The notes: a model not told the origin generated them from the sequence alone. Positions 1 through 8,994 are shown, counted from the stretch's first letter. The stretch is 34,725 nt of DNA from DAOOOU01 sp964435635 (GCA_964435635.1 CAYSZU010000006.1:1-34725); one strand, 5' to 3'. Numbers and translations: made by a program.

Positions 1-727
1 CAACAAAACTCATTTCTAAATCGATTTGAGTAAATTCTGGCTGACGATCAGCCCTTAAGTCTTCATCACGAAAACAACGAGCAATTTGATAATATTTTTC
101 AAAACCCGAAATCATTAATAATTGTTTAAATAGTTGTGGTGATTGGGGTAAGGCATAAAAAGAACCGTTATTGATCCGTGAAGGAACAATATAATCACGA
201 GCTCCTTCAGGAGTACTTTTACATAAAATTGGCGTTTCAATTTCTAAAAATTCGTTTTGATTTAAAAATTGACGGGCAGCTTGGGTTATTTTATGTCTAG
301 TTATAATATTTTCTTGTAGCTTTTCTCTTCTTAAATCTAAATAACGATATTTTAAACTAATGTTTTCATTAATATCTTTATCTTCATAAATATTGAATGG
401 CAAGGTTGCACACTCACTAATTATTTCTAATTCTTCAACCATTAATTCAACTTCACCGGTTGGTAAATTAGGATTTATTAAGCCTTCGCCTCTTTTGTTT
501 AGCTGTCCTTTAACTTTAATACAGTATTCGTTTTTTAATGATTCAGCTTTTTTAAAATCATCTTTTAGAAATTCACGGTTAAAAACAATTTGTAATAAAC
601 CAGAACGATCTCGTAAGTCAATAAAAATAACCCCGCCCATATCGCGTCTTTTATTAACCCAACCATATACGGTATATTCTTGGTCAATATCTTTTGTTCT
701 AAACATTCCGTTGTTATATTTTTTCAT
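1..727 (-). CDS. aspS: Aspartyl-tRNA synthetase, N-terminal part (cut by window edge)
   Basis: Class II synthetase that charges tRNA-Asp in the cytoplasm. Reading the minus strand from ATG at 727 gives a continuous frame to the window edge, about 242 residues. It starts with the OB-fold anticodon-binding domain (VYGWVNKRRDMGGVIFIDLR, about residues 19-38). The linker and start of the catalytic domain follow (SLKYRYLDLRR; then motif-2 region FRDEDLRADRQPEFTQIDLE near the edge). An AGGAGA Shine-Dalgarno lies 5' of the ATG. The gene starts 12 bases after the hisS stop, the usual hisS-aspS pair of Bacillota, so it is probably co-transcribed from the hisS T-box leader. The catalytic C-terminus is outside the window. 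Identity is secure from sequence and context. Confidence 0.96.
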   Translation of the reverse strand, partial: MKKYNNGMFRTKDIDQEYTVYGWVNKRRDMGGVIFIDLRDRSGLLQIVFNREFLKDDFKKAESLKNEYCIKVKGQLNKRGEGLINPNLPTGEVELMVEELEIISECATLPFNIYEDKDINENISLKYRYLDLRREKLQENIITRHKITQAARQFLNQNEFLEIETPILCKSTPEGARDYIVPSRINNGSFYALPQSPQLFKQLLMISGFEKYYQIARCFRDEDLRADRQPEFTQIDLEMSFV

Positions 728-739
728 TATATCTTCTCC

Positions 740-2005
740 TTATACTTTTGAATCAAGGAATTCAACTATTTTAGCTCTTGGTAATTTAGTTTCTTCCTTA
801 GTTATACTATCTTTTATTGTAACAATATTATTTTTTAAATCTTCACTATTTAAAATAATTAGATATTTAGCTTTTAGTCTTTCGGCTTGCTTAAATTGAT
901 TTTTAAGCGCCCGATTCGTATATTCCATTTCGGTAATGAAACCATTTACGCGTAAACTTTGGGTTAATAAAACAGCCTCTTCTTTTTCTTCGTCATTAAC
1001 ATACATAATAAAGCAGTCAATTGTTTCATTAATATCTAACTTAATTTCTTCTTTATCTAAAGCTAAAATTAAGCGGCCAACGCCCATGGCAAATCCCATT
1101 CCATCAGTTTGGGGGCCGTCTAAGTTGGCAACTAAAGAGTTATATCGACCACCACCAGCTAAAACATTATTAGAGCCAAAATCTTTAACTGTTGCTTCAA
1201 TTTCAAAAACAGTATGATTATAATAATCTAAGCCACGAACAATGCGTGGATCAATATTATATTCAATTTTTAATAGAGTTAAATAATGTTTAACTTTATT
1301 AAAACGATCAGCTGATGCTTCATTTAAATAATCAAGCGTTATTGGTGCGTTTTTAAGTAACTCATTATTCGCATCAACTTTACAATCTAAGATTCTTAGA
1401 GGGTTATTTAAATATCTAGCTTGACAATCTTCACATAAAGAAGTTATGTGTGGGGCAAAATATTTAATAAGGGCTGCCCGATAGTTATTTCTTGATTCAT
1501 CATCACCTAAGGTATTTATATTTACTTTTATTCCTTTTAAACCAAGGATTTTTAATAAAGTAACCGGTAGGCTTATGATTTCAGCATCAATACTAGGATC
1601 GTTTGTCCCTAATACTTCAATTCCAAATTGAGTTAGTTCACGATCACGACCTGATTGTGGTCTTTCATAACGATACATTGTTCCATTATAATAAAACTTG
1701 ATTGGTTGATTTGGATCACCATGCATTTTATTTTCAATATAGCTTCTAATTACTCCAGCTGTTCCTTCTGGGCGAAGGGTCATCCCACGATTACCACGAT
1801 CAATAAAATCATATGTTTCTTTTTTAACAATATCAGTTGTTTCACATACCCCGCGATGAAATAACTCGGTTGCTTCAAAAATTGGTGTTCTAATTAATGA
1901 ATAATTATATTTTTCACATAATGTATCAATTAAATTATTCACATATTGCCATTTTTTACTTTCTAACCCATAAATATCATAGGTTCCTTTTGGTTTAATT
2001 ATCAT
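740..2005 (-). CDS. hisS: Histidyl-tRNA synthetase
   Basis: Charges tRNA-His. The 421-residue length is normal for bacterial HisRS. Visible signatures are the N-terminal KGTYDI block, motif 2 (YRYERPQSGRDRELTQFGIE, about 111-130), the histidine-binding HisA motif (GLDYYNHTVFE, about 258-268) and motif 3 with the glycine-rich AGGGRY followed by GMGFAMGVGRL. The C-terminal anticodon-binding domain follows. The start ATG at 2005 is preceded by AGAGGGA. Expression is predicted to be controlled by the T-box leader immediately upstream, so uncharged tRNA-His should induce both hisS and aspS. No anomaly was seen. Confidence 0.98.
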   Translation of the reverse strand: MIIKPKGTYDIYGLESKKWQYVNNLIDTLCEKYNYSLIRTPIFEATELFHRGVCETTDIVKKETYDFIDRGNRGMTLRPEGTAGVIRSYIENKMHGDPNQPIKFYYNGTMYRYERPQSGRDRELTQFGIEVLGTNDPSIDAEIISLPVTLLKILGLKGIKVNINTLGDDESRNNYRAALIKYFAPHITSLCEDCQARYLNNPLRILDCKVDANNELLKNAPITLDYLNEASADRFNKVKHYLTLLKIEYNIDPRIVRGLDYYNHTVFEIEATVKDFGSNNVLAGGGRYNSLVANLDGPQTDGMGFAMGVGRLILALDKEEIKLDINETIDCFIMYVNDEEKEEAVLLTQSLRVNGFITEMEYTNRALKNQFKQAERLKAKYLIILNSEDLKNNIVTIKDSITKEETKLPRAKIVEFLDSKV

Positions 2006-2019
2006 TAAAATCCCTCTTT

Positions 2020-2222
2020 CTAAACAAAAAACCTAGCAATACGTAAGGACGCAATAATGCGCGGTGCCACCTTACTTTACTAGGTACTCTCAATGCTTTA
2101 TCGCTAATAGTAGCGTTTCTAACTAAAGAAAGATGTTTTTCATTTATTATTACGAGACATTCGCACCATCTAGTCTTCTCTTGCATAACTAACCTAAATA
2201 ATTTGTCTTTCAATTAGAAAAT
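2020..2222 (-). promoter_or_regulatory. T-box riboswitch leader (tRNA-His responsive) with terminator/antiterminator
   Basis: On the minus strand the hisS leader carries the T-box consensus as GGTGGCACCGCG (around 2057-2072), the sequence that binds the tRNA NCCA end. A long terminator stem follows: CCTAGTAAAGTAAGG pairs with CCTTACGTATTGCTAGG and is followed by TTTTTTG. The 5' part can fold into a Stem I whose base is CTAATTGAAAGA against TCTTTCTTTAGTTAG. Just before the 3' strand of that stem lies AACATC, so a CAU (His) specifier codon fits the gene it precedes. The specifier assignment is by eye; the T-box and terminator are clear. A spurious 72-codon frame over this region is not a gene. 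Confidence 0.93.
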
Positions 2223-2230
2223 ATATCCTA

Positions 2231-2259
2231 ATTATACTATTATCTTTGCTTGCCGTCAA
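2231..2259 (-). promoter_or_regulatory. Promoter of the hisS-aspS T-box transcript
   Basis: Minus-strand TTGACG (2259-2254), 17-base spacer, TATAAT (2236-2231). This is a near-consensus vegetative promoter, placing the transcript start at about 2224, just upstream of the T-box Stem I. Confidence 0.85.
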
Positions 2260-2274
2260 TCAATTATTTAGCTG

Positions 2275-3573
2275 TTAGCTATCTGATTTGCTAACAAGAA
2301 CCCAAGTCTCATAATTATAATAATATGTATCATAACTAGAAGTAATAGCATTACTTCTTGGAATAGTAATATAAACTTGTTTAACATCTGGTAAAAGCTC
2401 AACCTTATAAGCCGCTAAAGCCTCTTCACTAGTTAGAAATGTATTAAAATATAGTTTAATCTTATCATTAATTAGTTTCTGTCCATTGTAATCAATAATG
2501 GTTAAGAATAAATCGCTAGTTACATAAGTTATAAAACCGCTATGAAACGCTAACTGAATAATATCAGGATTATTTAGTATTTCTGTTCCATCAACTAATG
2601 ATACTTTATAGGAGAATGTTGGTAATTCGGGGTTAATTACAGCTTGAACAATTAAGCGTTCTTCATCTTCATAAAGATTAATAATTGGCTCAATGAAGTC
2701 ACCGATAATTTCTTTGGTTGTTAAATCTTTTATAATAAACCAATTATTTTTTTTCAAGATATAGTAGCCAGTATTTTGATTATAATTAATCGATTCATAT
2801 TCAAAAGGTAATACTTCTTTAATTTTGCCATCTTTAATATTAACAATGCCCCACTTTTTGCTTTTATTCATTACAATAAAATTATTATCTACGCTACTTG
2901 CAAATTCATTTTCGGTATTTACAACGCTATATTTGATATCAGCATATTCGGCAATAATTTTATTCTTTTTAATATTAAATAAATAGATAGTTCTCTTATA
3001 TTGCACTTTATTAGCGTGAGGTTGTTCAAAAGAATCATCAATAAAGGCATAATTTTGATCGAAAACATAAAAAGAAGGAGCCACGGCTAAGGCATTTAAA
3101 GGATCAAATGATTTAATATTATATTTATCTTCCCCACTAACTGCAATATCACAAGCTGTTTTAGTATTAAGACATTTATAAGTACCGACCAAATCTTGTT
3201 CGTTATAAAAATAAATTAGGCCTTTATATTTAATTTCTAAACTATCATTATCAGGAACATTGTAGCCTTTGAAGGTGATTGGAAAGTCATCGATTGGAAC
3301 TGGTCTTTGCATTTTTTGCCAAAAGGGAGCTAATTCGATTGTCCCAATTGCTCTTCTTTTATATTCGCGGTAAACATAGCCTAAGGAATAATATTCTGTA
3401 ACTGTTCCATCAACAAATTTAGTTGAATTTGTTTTAAAAACAATTAATGGTTTTTTATTATTATCATAACGAAAATAATCTATTAAGAATAATAAAACCC
3501 AAAGGAGAATTATTACAACCCCAATAATTTCTAAAATCTTTCTTTTCTTTTTTTTATCTTCTAATGAGTACAT
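2275..3573 (-). CDS. Membrane-anchored WG-repeat-like hypothetical protein
   Basis: Function unknown. The 432-residue protein has a lysine-rich cytoplasmic start, one hydrophobic segment (about 13-32, IIGVVIILLWVLLFLIDY) and a large extracytoplasmic part rich in beta-strand-like stretches. Around residues 238-290 it has KKWGIVNIKDGKIKEVLPFE and NNWFIIKDLTTKEIIGDFIE, the pattern of WG repeats (K-W-G-[IL]-[IV]-D...G..V.P..Y), though degenerate. It occupies the slot between dtd and hisS. The ATG at 3573 has GAGGTG upstream. An extended -10 (TGATAAAAT) at 3604-3596 suggests its own promoter. A role in the cell envelope is only inferred from topology. Confidence 0.75.
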   Translation of the reverse strand: MYSLEDKKKKRKILEIIGVVIILLWVLLFLIDYFRYDNNKKPLIVFKTNSTKFVDGTVTEYYSLGYVYREYKRRAIGTIELAPFWQKMQRPVPIDDFPITFKGYNVPDNDSLEIKYKGLIYFYNEQDLVGTYKCLNTKTACDIAVSGEDKYNIKSFDPLNALAVAPSFYVFDQNYAFIDDSFEQPHANKVQYKRTIYLFNIKKNKIIAEYADIKYSVVNTENEFASSVDNNFIVMNKSKKWGIVNIKDGKIKEVLPFEYESINYNQNTGYYILKKNNWFIIKDLTTKEIIGDFIEPIINLYEDEERLIVQAVINPELPTFSYKVSLVDGTEILNNPDIIQLAFHSGFITYVTSDLFLTIIDYNGQKLINDKIKLYFNTFLTSEEALAAYKVELLPDVKQVYITIPRSNAITSSYDTYYYNYETWVLVSKSDS

Positions 3574-3595
3574 ATTGCACCTCGCTACTTTATAT

Positions 3596-3604
3596 ATTTT
3601 ATCA
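3596..3604 (-). promoter_or_regulatory. Extended -10 promoter element
   Basis: TGATAAAAT on the minus strand (TG-n-TAAAAT), about 23 bases before the start of the WG-repeat-like gene. No good -35 is visible. A 7-bp inverted repeat (TTAACTA/TAGTTAA, 3618-3635) lies just upstream and could be an operator or chance. Confidence 0.45.
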
Positions 3605-3648
3605 TACTTTTTACATGTTAACTATTATTAGTTAATAATAAAATTATT

Positions 3649-4086
3649 TTAATCTGCGTCAATAATAATCGTTACAGGGCCATTATTGATTGAATTAATT
3701 TTCATATCCGCCCCAAAAACTCCAGCTTTAGTTGTTATTTGTTGGCTTAAGGAAGCAATAAAAAGATCGTATAAAATTTTGGCTTCTTGACTATTTAAGG
3801 CTTGATCAAAGGAAGGTCGCTTGCCATTATTTACATTGGCATATAAGGTGAATTGACTAATAATTAAAATTTCGCCTTGAACATCAATGATATTGCGATT
3901 CATTAGATTTTTTTCGTCACTAAAGATTCTTAAAGTCAGAATTTTATTACTTAGCCAAGGAATTTTTTCTTTAGTATCATTTTTATTAAAGCCAACAAAA
4001 ATAAGATAACCTTGATTAATTTTATTAATTATTTTTTGATTTACTGTAACACTTGCTTCAGTAACTCTTTGAATAATAACCCGCAT
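3649..4086 (-). CDS. dtd: D-aminoacyl-tRNA deacylase
   Basis: Hydrolyses D-amino acids (and glycine mischarged on tRNA-Ala) from tRNA. The 145-residue size matches the family. It shows the N-terminal MRVIIQRVTEASVTV, the active-site motif SQFTLYAN with the catalytic threonine, GKRPSF, and the C-terminal NGPVT Gly-cisPro motif that reads substrate chirality across the dimer. The ATG shares its A with the rel stop codon (TAATG), so translation is coupled to rel, the conserved rel-dtd pair of Bacillota. Confidence 0.97.
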   Translation of the reverse strand: MRVIIQRVTEASVTVNQKIINKINQGYLIFVGFNKNDTKEKIPWLSNKILTLRIFSDEKNLMNRNIIDVQGEILIISQFTLYANVNNGKRPSFDQALNSQEAKILYDLFIASLSQQITTKAGVFGADMKINSINNGPVTIIIDAD

Positions 4087-6239
4087 TATTTTTTCGTTCT
4101 TTCGGCTAATTTGATATAGCTTTTATTATTTAAATCTTGTAAAAAGCTTTCTAAATCTTCTGGTTTAGTTACTTTAACATTAATTAAATAAGTCAAGCGA
4201 TTATCTTTTTCGATAGTAGTAATATTACCAAAAAAAACATTTTTAAGACTAGCAAGGGTCACAATATCAAGTAAATAATTTTTACCTAAATCAACATCAA
4301 TTATAATATCAGTATAATAATTTTCACTAATTTTTTCATTCCAGGCTACTTCAATTAATTGTTCTCCGCCATTTATAACATTTGGACAATTTTGATGATG
4401 AACAACTATGCCCTTGCCTTTTGTAATATAGCCTATTATTTTATCACCTTTAATTGGTTTACAACACTGCGCAATTGAAACTAAAATATCATCAAAATTA
4501 TTTACTAAGATATCTTTATTATAAAGGTGTTTATGATCTTTATTTGCATTAATCTTTTTAAGGAATATATCAGCTACGTCTTGCTTATCATTATGCATTA
4601 GGTTTATTACATAACCGGCGGTAAAGCGCAGGGCACCAACGGCAAGATACAATTCATCAAGATCATTTAGTTTTAAGTCTTTTAGAATTTTCTCGACATT
4701 TTTATTATCATAAAAATCATTAGTTGTTACTTTAAGTCTTCTAAGTTCTTTTTGAATAAGTAATTTTCCTTTTTCAATATAATTATCTTTATCTTTTTTA
4801 CTGAAATAAGCTTTTATTTTATTTTTAGCTTGACTAGTCGCAACAAAATTCAACCAGTCTTTTTTTGGCCCGTTATTATTTGAAGTAAGGATATTAATTA
4901 TATCACCATCACTTAATTTATGATCTAATGTTACAATATTATCATTGACAATTGCTCCTGAAGTTCTTTCTCCAACTTGGGAATGAATTCGATAAGCAAA
5001 ATCGATTGGAGTACTATCTTTTGGGAGCTCAACAACATCACCTTTTGGGGTAAAACAATAAATTAAGTCGGAAAAAAACTCTTTGTTAATATTACTTTCA
5101 AATTCAAGGTCTGTTGTTGTTTCTTGATTACTAGCCTCAATTAAATTTCGAAACATTTCTAATTTTTGTTCCATTATGTTTTGAATATTTTTTGATTCAT
5201 GTTCTTTATATGACCAATGGGATGCTATTCCTTTTTCGGCAATTTCATCCATTTCATAAGTTCTTATTTGAATTTCGAATAATTTTCCTTCAATACCAAA
5301 GACTGTTGTATGAAGACTTTGATACATATTAGATTTTGGCATGGCAATAAAATCTTTAAACCTTTTTGGAATTGGTCTAAATTTGGCATGAATAAGACCG
5401 ACTGCTAAATAACAATCGCTTTCTTTTTCTACATATACTCGCAAAGCTAAAATATCATAAATATCATTCCATTTACGACCGGTTTGTAATTTCTGATAAA
5501 TGCTAAAAACACTTTTAACGCGACCTTTTAAAGAAAAACTAATATCATGTTCACTTAAGATGTCAGATATTTCGGCTTTCATATTGTTTATATAGTCATT
5601 CATTTCTTTTTGACTACTTGCTAGTTTGGCAACAATCTCTTCATAAGCCTCTGGTTCTAAATATCTTAGGCAAAGATCTTCTAATTCACTTTTAATTGAA
5701 TTAATTCCTAGCCGATGAGCTATTGGGATTAAAACGTTCATTGTTTCATTAGCTTTAAACTTTTGAATATCCGGTTGTAAAACATAAGCTGTTCTCATAT
5801 TATGAAGTCGATCGGCTAGTTTAATAATTAATACCCGAACATCTTCTGCCATTCCAACTAGAACTTTTCTTAAGTAAATAGCTGATGATTCTTTATTATT
5901 GGCTAATTCTAATTTGTTAATCCGACTAACACTTTGAATTAATTTACCAGTAGCTTCGCCAAATTCAGTATTAATTTCTTCTTGGCTAGCAGTACCATGA
6001 TTAATTGTCTCATGGATTAAAGCCGCAATAATTGTTTCAGCATCAACGTTTAAATCAACTAGAATATTTGCAACATTTATCGGATGTAAAATGTAATCAT
6101 CGCCGTTTTGACGCTGTCTATTTTTATGTTTATCTAAAGCAAAATAATAAGCTTTATTAATTCTTTCTAAATCATCATTATTTTTAATAAAACTTCTTAT
6201 TTTTTGCTCTAAAAGATCAAAAGTAATCTTCTCTTCCAT
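4086..6239 (-). CDS. rel: RelA/SpoT-family (p)ppGpp synthetase with degenerate hydrolase site
   Basis: Long RSH alarmone enzyme, 717 residues from ATG 6239, which has TTAGGACGG upstream; a longer frame begins at TTG 6269. Order of domains: HD hydrolase-like (about 25-170), synthetase (230-350), TGS (about 395-455), a conserved-cysteine region (AQCCKPIKGD and HHQNCP), ACT. Synthetase motifs look intact: GRVKS, YDILALRV, RFKDFIAMPK, YQSLHTT, FEIQIRT, IASHW. In the HD part R43, H52, H76 and D143 are kept. The HDxxED block reads HETINH, so the metal Asp is Glu77 and the catalytic Glu-Asp pair is Asn80-His81. Hydrolysis is therefore probably lost. It is translationally coupled to dtd. Confidence 0.95.
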   Translation of the reverse strand: MEEKITFDLLEQKIRSFIKNNDDLERINKAYYFALDKHKNRQRQNGDDYILHPINVANILVDLNVDAETIIAALIHETINHGTASQEEINTEFGEATGKLIQSVSRINKLELANNKESSAIYLRKVLVGMAEDVRVLIIKLADRLHNMRTAYVLQPDIQKFKANETMNVLIPIAHRLGINSIKSELEDLCLRYLEPEAYEEIVAKLASSQKEMNDYINNMKAEISDILSEHDISFSLKGRVKSVFSIYQKLQTGRKWNDIYDILALRVYVEKESDCYLAVGLIHAKFRPIPKRFKDFIAMPKSNMYQSLHTTVFGIEGKLFEIQIRTYEMDEIAEKGIASHWSYKEHESKNIQNIMEQKLEMFRNLIEASNQETTTDLEFESNINKEFFSDLIYCFTPKGDVVELPKDSTPIDFAYRIHSQVGERTSGAIVNDNIVTLDHKLSDGDIINILTSNNNGPKKDWLNFVATSQAKNKIKAYFSKKDKDNYIEKGKLLIQKELRRLKVTTNDFYDNKNVEKILKDLKLNDLDELYLAVGALRFTAGYVINLMHNDKQDVADIFLKKINANKDHKHLYNKDILVNNFDDILVSIAQCCKPIKGDKIIGYITKGKGIVVHHQNCPNVINGGEQLIEVAWNEKISENYYTDIIIDVDLGKNYLLDIVTLASLKNVFFGNITTIEKDNRLTYLINVKVTKPEDLESFLQDLNNKSYIKLAERTKK

Positions 6240-6252
6240 TATTAAAACCGTC

Positions 6253-6498
6253 CTAACTTTTTTGATCAATCTGAAAGTTTGTTATAGCATCTAAGTCAAG
6301 GTATAAAATATCATCGACAACTTCATTTAAGGTTAAACTTTTAGCCGTTAACCATTTTTTGGCTTTTAAAAAATCCCAAATATTATTGGCAGAAATTGAC
6401 TTGATACCTAACATCTCTAATTCGTGATGTTTTGCTTCTAAGGCGGGATAAACCCGAAGATATAATTCGTTTAAAGACTTGAATCTTAAATCTTCCAT
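6253..6498 (-). CDS. comN: ComN-like post-transcriptional regulator family protein
   Basis: Small soluble protein, about 81 residues from ATG 6498 with GGTGAT 4 bases upstream; in-frame alternatives at 6501 and 6510 also exist. The pattern YLRVYPALEAKHHELEMLGI, IWDFLKAKKW, then LNEVVDDILYLD resembles the Bacillus ComN/YrzD family, which affects comE mRNA and divisome localisation. The order tgt-...-comN-...-rel is like Bacillus, supporting the call. The stop overlaps the region holding the rel ribosome-binding site. Function here is by homology and position only. Confidence 0.75.
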   Translation of the reverse strand: MEDLRFKSLNELYLRVYPALEAKHHELEMLGIKSISANNIWDFLKAKKWLTAKSLTLNEVVDDILYLDLDAITNFQIDQKS

Positions 6499-6514
6499 CA
6501 TTATCACCAATTAT

Positions 6515-6826
6515 CTATTCAACAAGCGTAAATTTTGTTTTATTATTAACAATTACAACATAAGAATCGGGATTAAAAATTTCTTTGGTCTTAGGATTAG
6601 CCATTGTTTTTAAATACTTATAATCATATAATTCTTTCAAGGTAATTGTTGAATTTTGACATATTTTAGCCCGGTAACAAGCTAATGCTTTTTCATTTAT
6701 TTTTGCTACAGCTGAATTATATAGTTTTTGTTGATGGTTATTATTTACAATAATTACAGCTTCAATTCCAATAATTAAGGCTAAAGCAATAACAAAAATT
6801 ATTAGAAGTAATTTATTTTGATTCAC
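6515..6826 (-). CDS. Small single-pass membrane protein, pseudopilin-like tail
   Basis: Not firmly recognised. About 103 residues if started at GTG 6826 (GGTGG upstream); ATG 6841 and TTG 6856 are alternatives. It has one N-terminal hydrophobic segment (LLLIIFVIALALIIGIEAVI) and a small extracytoplasmic domain with two cysteines (CYRAKIC). Its end, LKELYDYKYLKTMANPKTKE then PDSYVVIV, resembles the C-terminal part of type IV pseudopilins. The GFTLxE prepilin peptidase site is absent. The gene lies where yajC usually sits (tgt-yajC), but the sequence lacks YajC features. It overlaps the tgt end by 14 bases. Confidence 0.6.
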   Translation of the reverse strand: MNQNKLLLIIFVIALALIIGIEAVIIVNNNHQQKLYNSAVAKINEKALACYRAKICQNSTITLKELYDYKYLKTMANPKTKEIFNPDSYVVIVNNKTKFTLVE

Positions 6827-7943
6827 TAGCTTCACCACCATAATACTTTTTAACAAACATATCTTTGTATGCTAATATTGTATCATTCTTAATAGCAAAG
6901 CGCAATTGTTCTGTTAGGTTAGTAAGAAAACGAATATTATGAATTGATAGTAAGCGGGCCCCCAAGGTTTCGTTAGCTGTTATCAAGTGTCGAAGATAAG
7001 CTTTGGTATAATTTTGGCAAGTATAACAATCACAATCACTTGCAAGGGGTGAAAAATCTTCTTTATATTGGGCATTTTTAAGATTAATTTTTCCCCAAGA
7101 AGTATAAGCGTGACCGTGTCTAGCCAAACGAGTTGGACTAACACAATCAAAAATATCAACGCCTCTGATAACATTTTCAATTATATCAATCGGATCGCCA
7201 ACTCCCATTAAATAGCGGACTTTATCAGTCGGAAGGAACTTAGTTGAGTATTCAACCATTTTATACATTATTTCCTTTGGTTCACCAACACTTGTCCCTC
7301 CAATGGCATAACCATCAAAACCAATCTTAACTATTTCTTTAGCACAGTATTCACGAAGTTCTGGATCTTCACCACCTTGAACAATCCCAAATAATGATTG
7401 GGTTGGATTAGTAAAAACATTTTTTCCTCTTATTGCCCAACGAATTGTGCGTTCAACACTTTGTTTCAGATAATCTAGACTGGCAGGATAGCCAACACAT
7501 TCATCAAAACTCATGGCAATATCACTAGCTAATTTATTTTGAATATTAATAGATTTTTCCGGTGTTAGAATTAAAGCATCACCATTAAGATGATTTTTAA
7601 ATTTTACCCCTTCTTCGGTAATATCTTTTGGTGTAGCTAAAGAAAAAACTTGAAAGCCACCACTATCAGTTAAAATTGGGCCATGATAATTCATGAATTG
7701 ATGTAAACCGCCAGCTTTAGCAATTAACTCTTCACCAGGGCGAATCCATAAATGATAAGTATTAGCTAATATTATTCCGGCTTTAGTTGCAATTATTTCC
7801 TCTGGAGCAAGCGTTTTGACGGTTGCTTGGGTTCCAACCGGCATAAACATTGGGGTTTCAAAAGTCCCATGATTGGTTTTAATTTCCCCTAGTCTCGCAG
7901 CAGTATTTTTTTCAGTTTTTAATAATCGATAATCAATCTTCAT
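6813..7943 (-). CDS. tgt: tRNA-guanine transglycosylase
   Basis: Exchanges the wobble guanine of GUN-anticodon tRNAs for preQ1 in queuosine synthesis. From ATG 7943 (MKIDYRLL, SD GGGAGAT) it is 376 residues, the normal length; an upstream in-frame extension lies inside queA and is rejected. Seen: LTDSGGFQVFSL with the general-base Asp, GIVQGG, GGTSVGE, DIFDCVSPTRLARHG with the nucleophilic Asp, and the zinc site CDCYTCQNY plus a later His. It overlaps queA by 11 bases, so the two steps of the pathway are translationally coupled. Confidence 0.97.
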   Translation of the reverse strand: MKIDYRLLKTEKNTAARLGEIKTNHGTFETPMFMPVGTQATVKTLAPEEIIATKAGIILANTYHLWIRPGEELIAKAGGLHQFMNYHGPILTDSGGFQVFSLATPKDITEEGVKFKNHLNGDALILTPEKSINIQNKLASDIAMSFDECVGYPASLDYLKQSVERTIRWAIRGKNVFTNPTQSLFGIVQGGEDPELREYCAKEIVKIGFDGYAIGGTSVGEPKEIMYKMVEYSTKFLPTDKVRYLMGVGDPIDIIENVIRGVDIFDCVSPTRLARHGHAYTSWGKINLKNAQYKEDFSPLASDCDCYTCQNYTKAYLRHLITANETLGARLLSIHNIRFLTNLTEQLRFAIKNDTILAYKDMFVKKYYGGEASESK

Positions 7944-8973
7944 TTCTATCTCCCTTAATAAACATCGCATCCCCAAAGGAGAAAAAACGATATTTTTGCT
8001 TAATTGCTTCATCATAAGCTCTTAAAATATTTTCTTTTCCAGCCAAAGCTGAAACTAACATTAATAAAGTGCTTTTTGGTAGATGAAAGTTAGTAATTAA
8101 GGCATCAATTGCCTTAAATTTATAACCAGGATAAATAAAGATATCAGTTTCATCATAACCAGCTTTAAATTGGTTGTTTTTTTGCATTACTGCCTCTAGT
8201 GTTCGAGCAGAGGTTGTCCCAACCGCAATAATCCTTTTTTTATCCTTTTTTGCTTTATTTAATGCCTCAGCAACAGCTGAACTCATTTCATAATATTCAG
8301 CATGCATAATATGATCTTCAATATTAGTTACTTGAACCGGTCTAAAAGTTCCTAACCCAACATGTAAAGTAATATGAAGAATTGTTATCCCTTTTTCTTT
8401 AATTTGGTTTAATAATTCTGGAGTAAAGTGAAAGCCGGCGGTTGGAGCAGCAGCACTGCCAATATTTTTAGCATAGATTGTCTGATAACGATCATTATTA
8501 TTTAATTGTTGATGAATATATGGTGGTAAAGGCATTTGCCCAATTTGATCAAGGATTTCATATAAATTACCCTCATAAATTAACTCTACCCTAATTAACC
8601 CATCGTTTAGCAAGGTTGTAACTTGGGCCTTTAGGTTTTTTTCGAAAGTGATAATTGTCCCAACTTTTAATCTTTTTGCTGGTTTTGCTAAACATTCCCA
8701 GGTTTGTCCAGCAATATTTTTTAATAAGAGCAGTTCAATTTGAGCTCTAGTAATTTCCTTGTAGCCAATTAATCTAGCAGGAATAACTTTTGTATCATTA
8801 AGGACTAAAACATCAGATGGATCTAAATAATTTACAATTTGATTAAAGTGTTGGTGGTCAATTGCCCCAGTATGACGGTCCATAACTAAAAGCCGAGAAT
8901 CACTTCTAACGGCTAGTGGTGTCTGCGCTATTAATTCGCTTGGTAAATTATAATCAAAATCTTGAATCTTCAT
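7933..8973 (-). CDS. queA: S-adenosylmethionine:tRNA ribosyltransferase-isomerase
   Basis: Transfers the ribosyl moiety of SAM to preQ1-tRNA to give epoxyqueuosine. It is 346 residues from ATG 8973 (MKIQDFDYNLP, SD AGAGGG); the longer frame to 8994 has no SD. Family blocks visible: NDTKVIPARLIG, GSAAAPTAGFHFT, LHVGLGTFRPV, GTTSARTLE, and LITNFHLPKSTLLMLVSAL near the C-terminus. The stop is TGA, direct evidence that TGA is not read as tryptophan. It is first in the queA-tgt-...-rel-dtd unit. Confidence 0.97.
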   Translation of the reverse strand: MKIQDFDYNLPSELIAQTPLAVRSDSRLLVMDRHTGAIDHQHFNQIVNYLDPSDVLVLNDTKVIPARLIGYKEITRAQIELLLLKNIAGQTWECLAKPAKRLKVGTIITFEKNLKAQVTTLLNDGLIRVELIYEGNLYEILDQIGQMPLPPYIHQQLNNNDRYQTIYAKNIGSAAAPTAGFHFTPELLNQIKEKGITILHITLHVGLGTFRPVQVTNIEDHIMHAEYYEMSSAVAEALNKAKKDKKRIIAVGTTSARTLEAVMQKNNQFKAGYDETDIFIYPGYKFKAIDALITNFHLPKSTLLMLVSALAGKENILRAYDEAIKQKYRFFSFGDAMFIKGDRNED

Positions 8974-8994
8974 TTTATTGCCCTCTTCTCTCAA

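Noticed and set aside
393..899. 168-codon plus-strand open frame over aspS/hisS
   Set aside because: It runs antisense across two certain synthetase genes and their junction; composition is that of a reverse-complement shadow.
1995..2213. 72-codon open frame on the minus strand upstream of hisS
   Set aside because: It lies across the T-box leader and its terminator, has no ribosome site, and RNA structure explains the conservation there.
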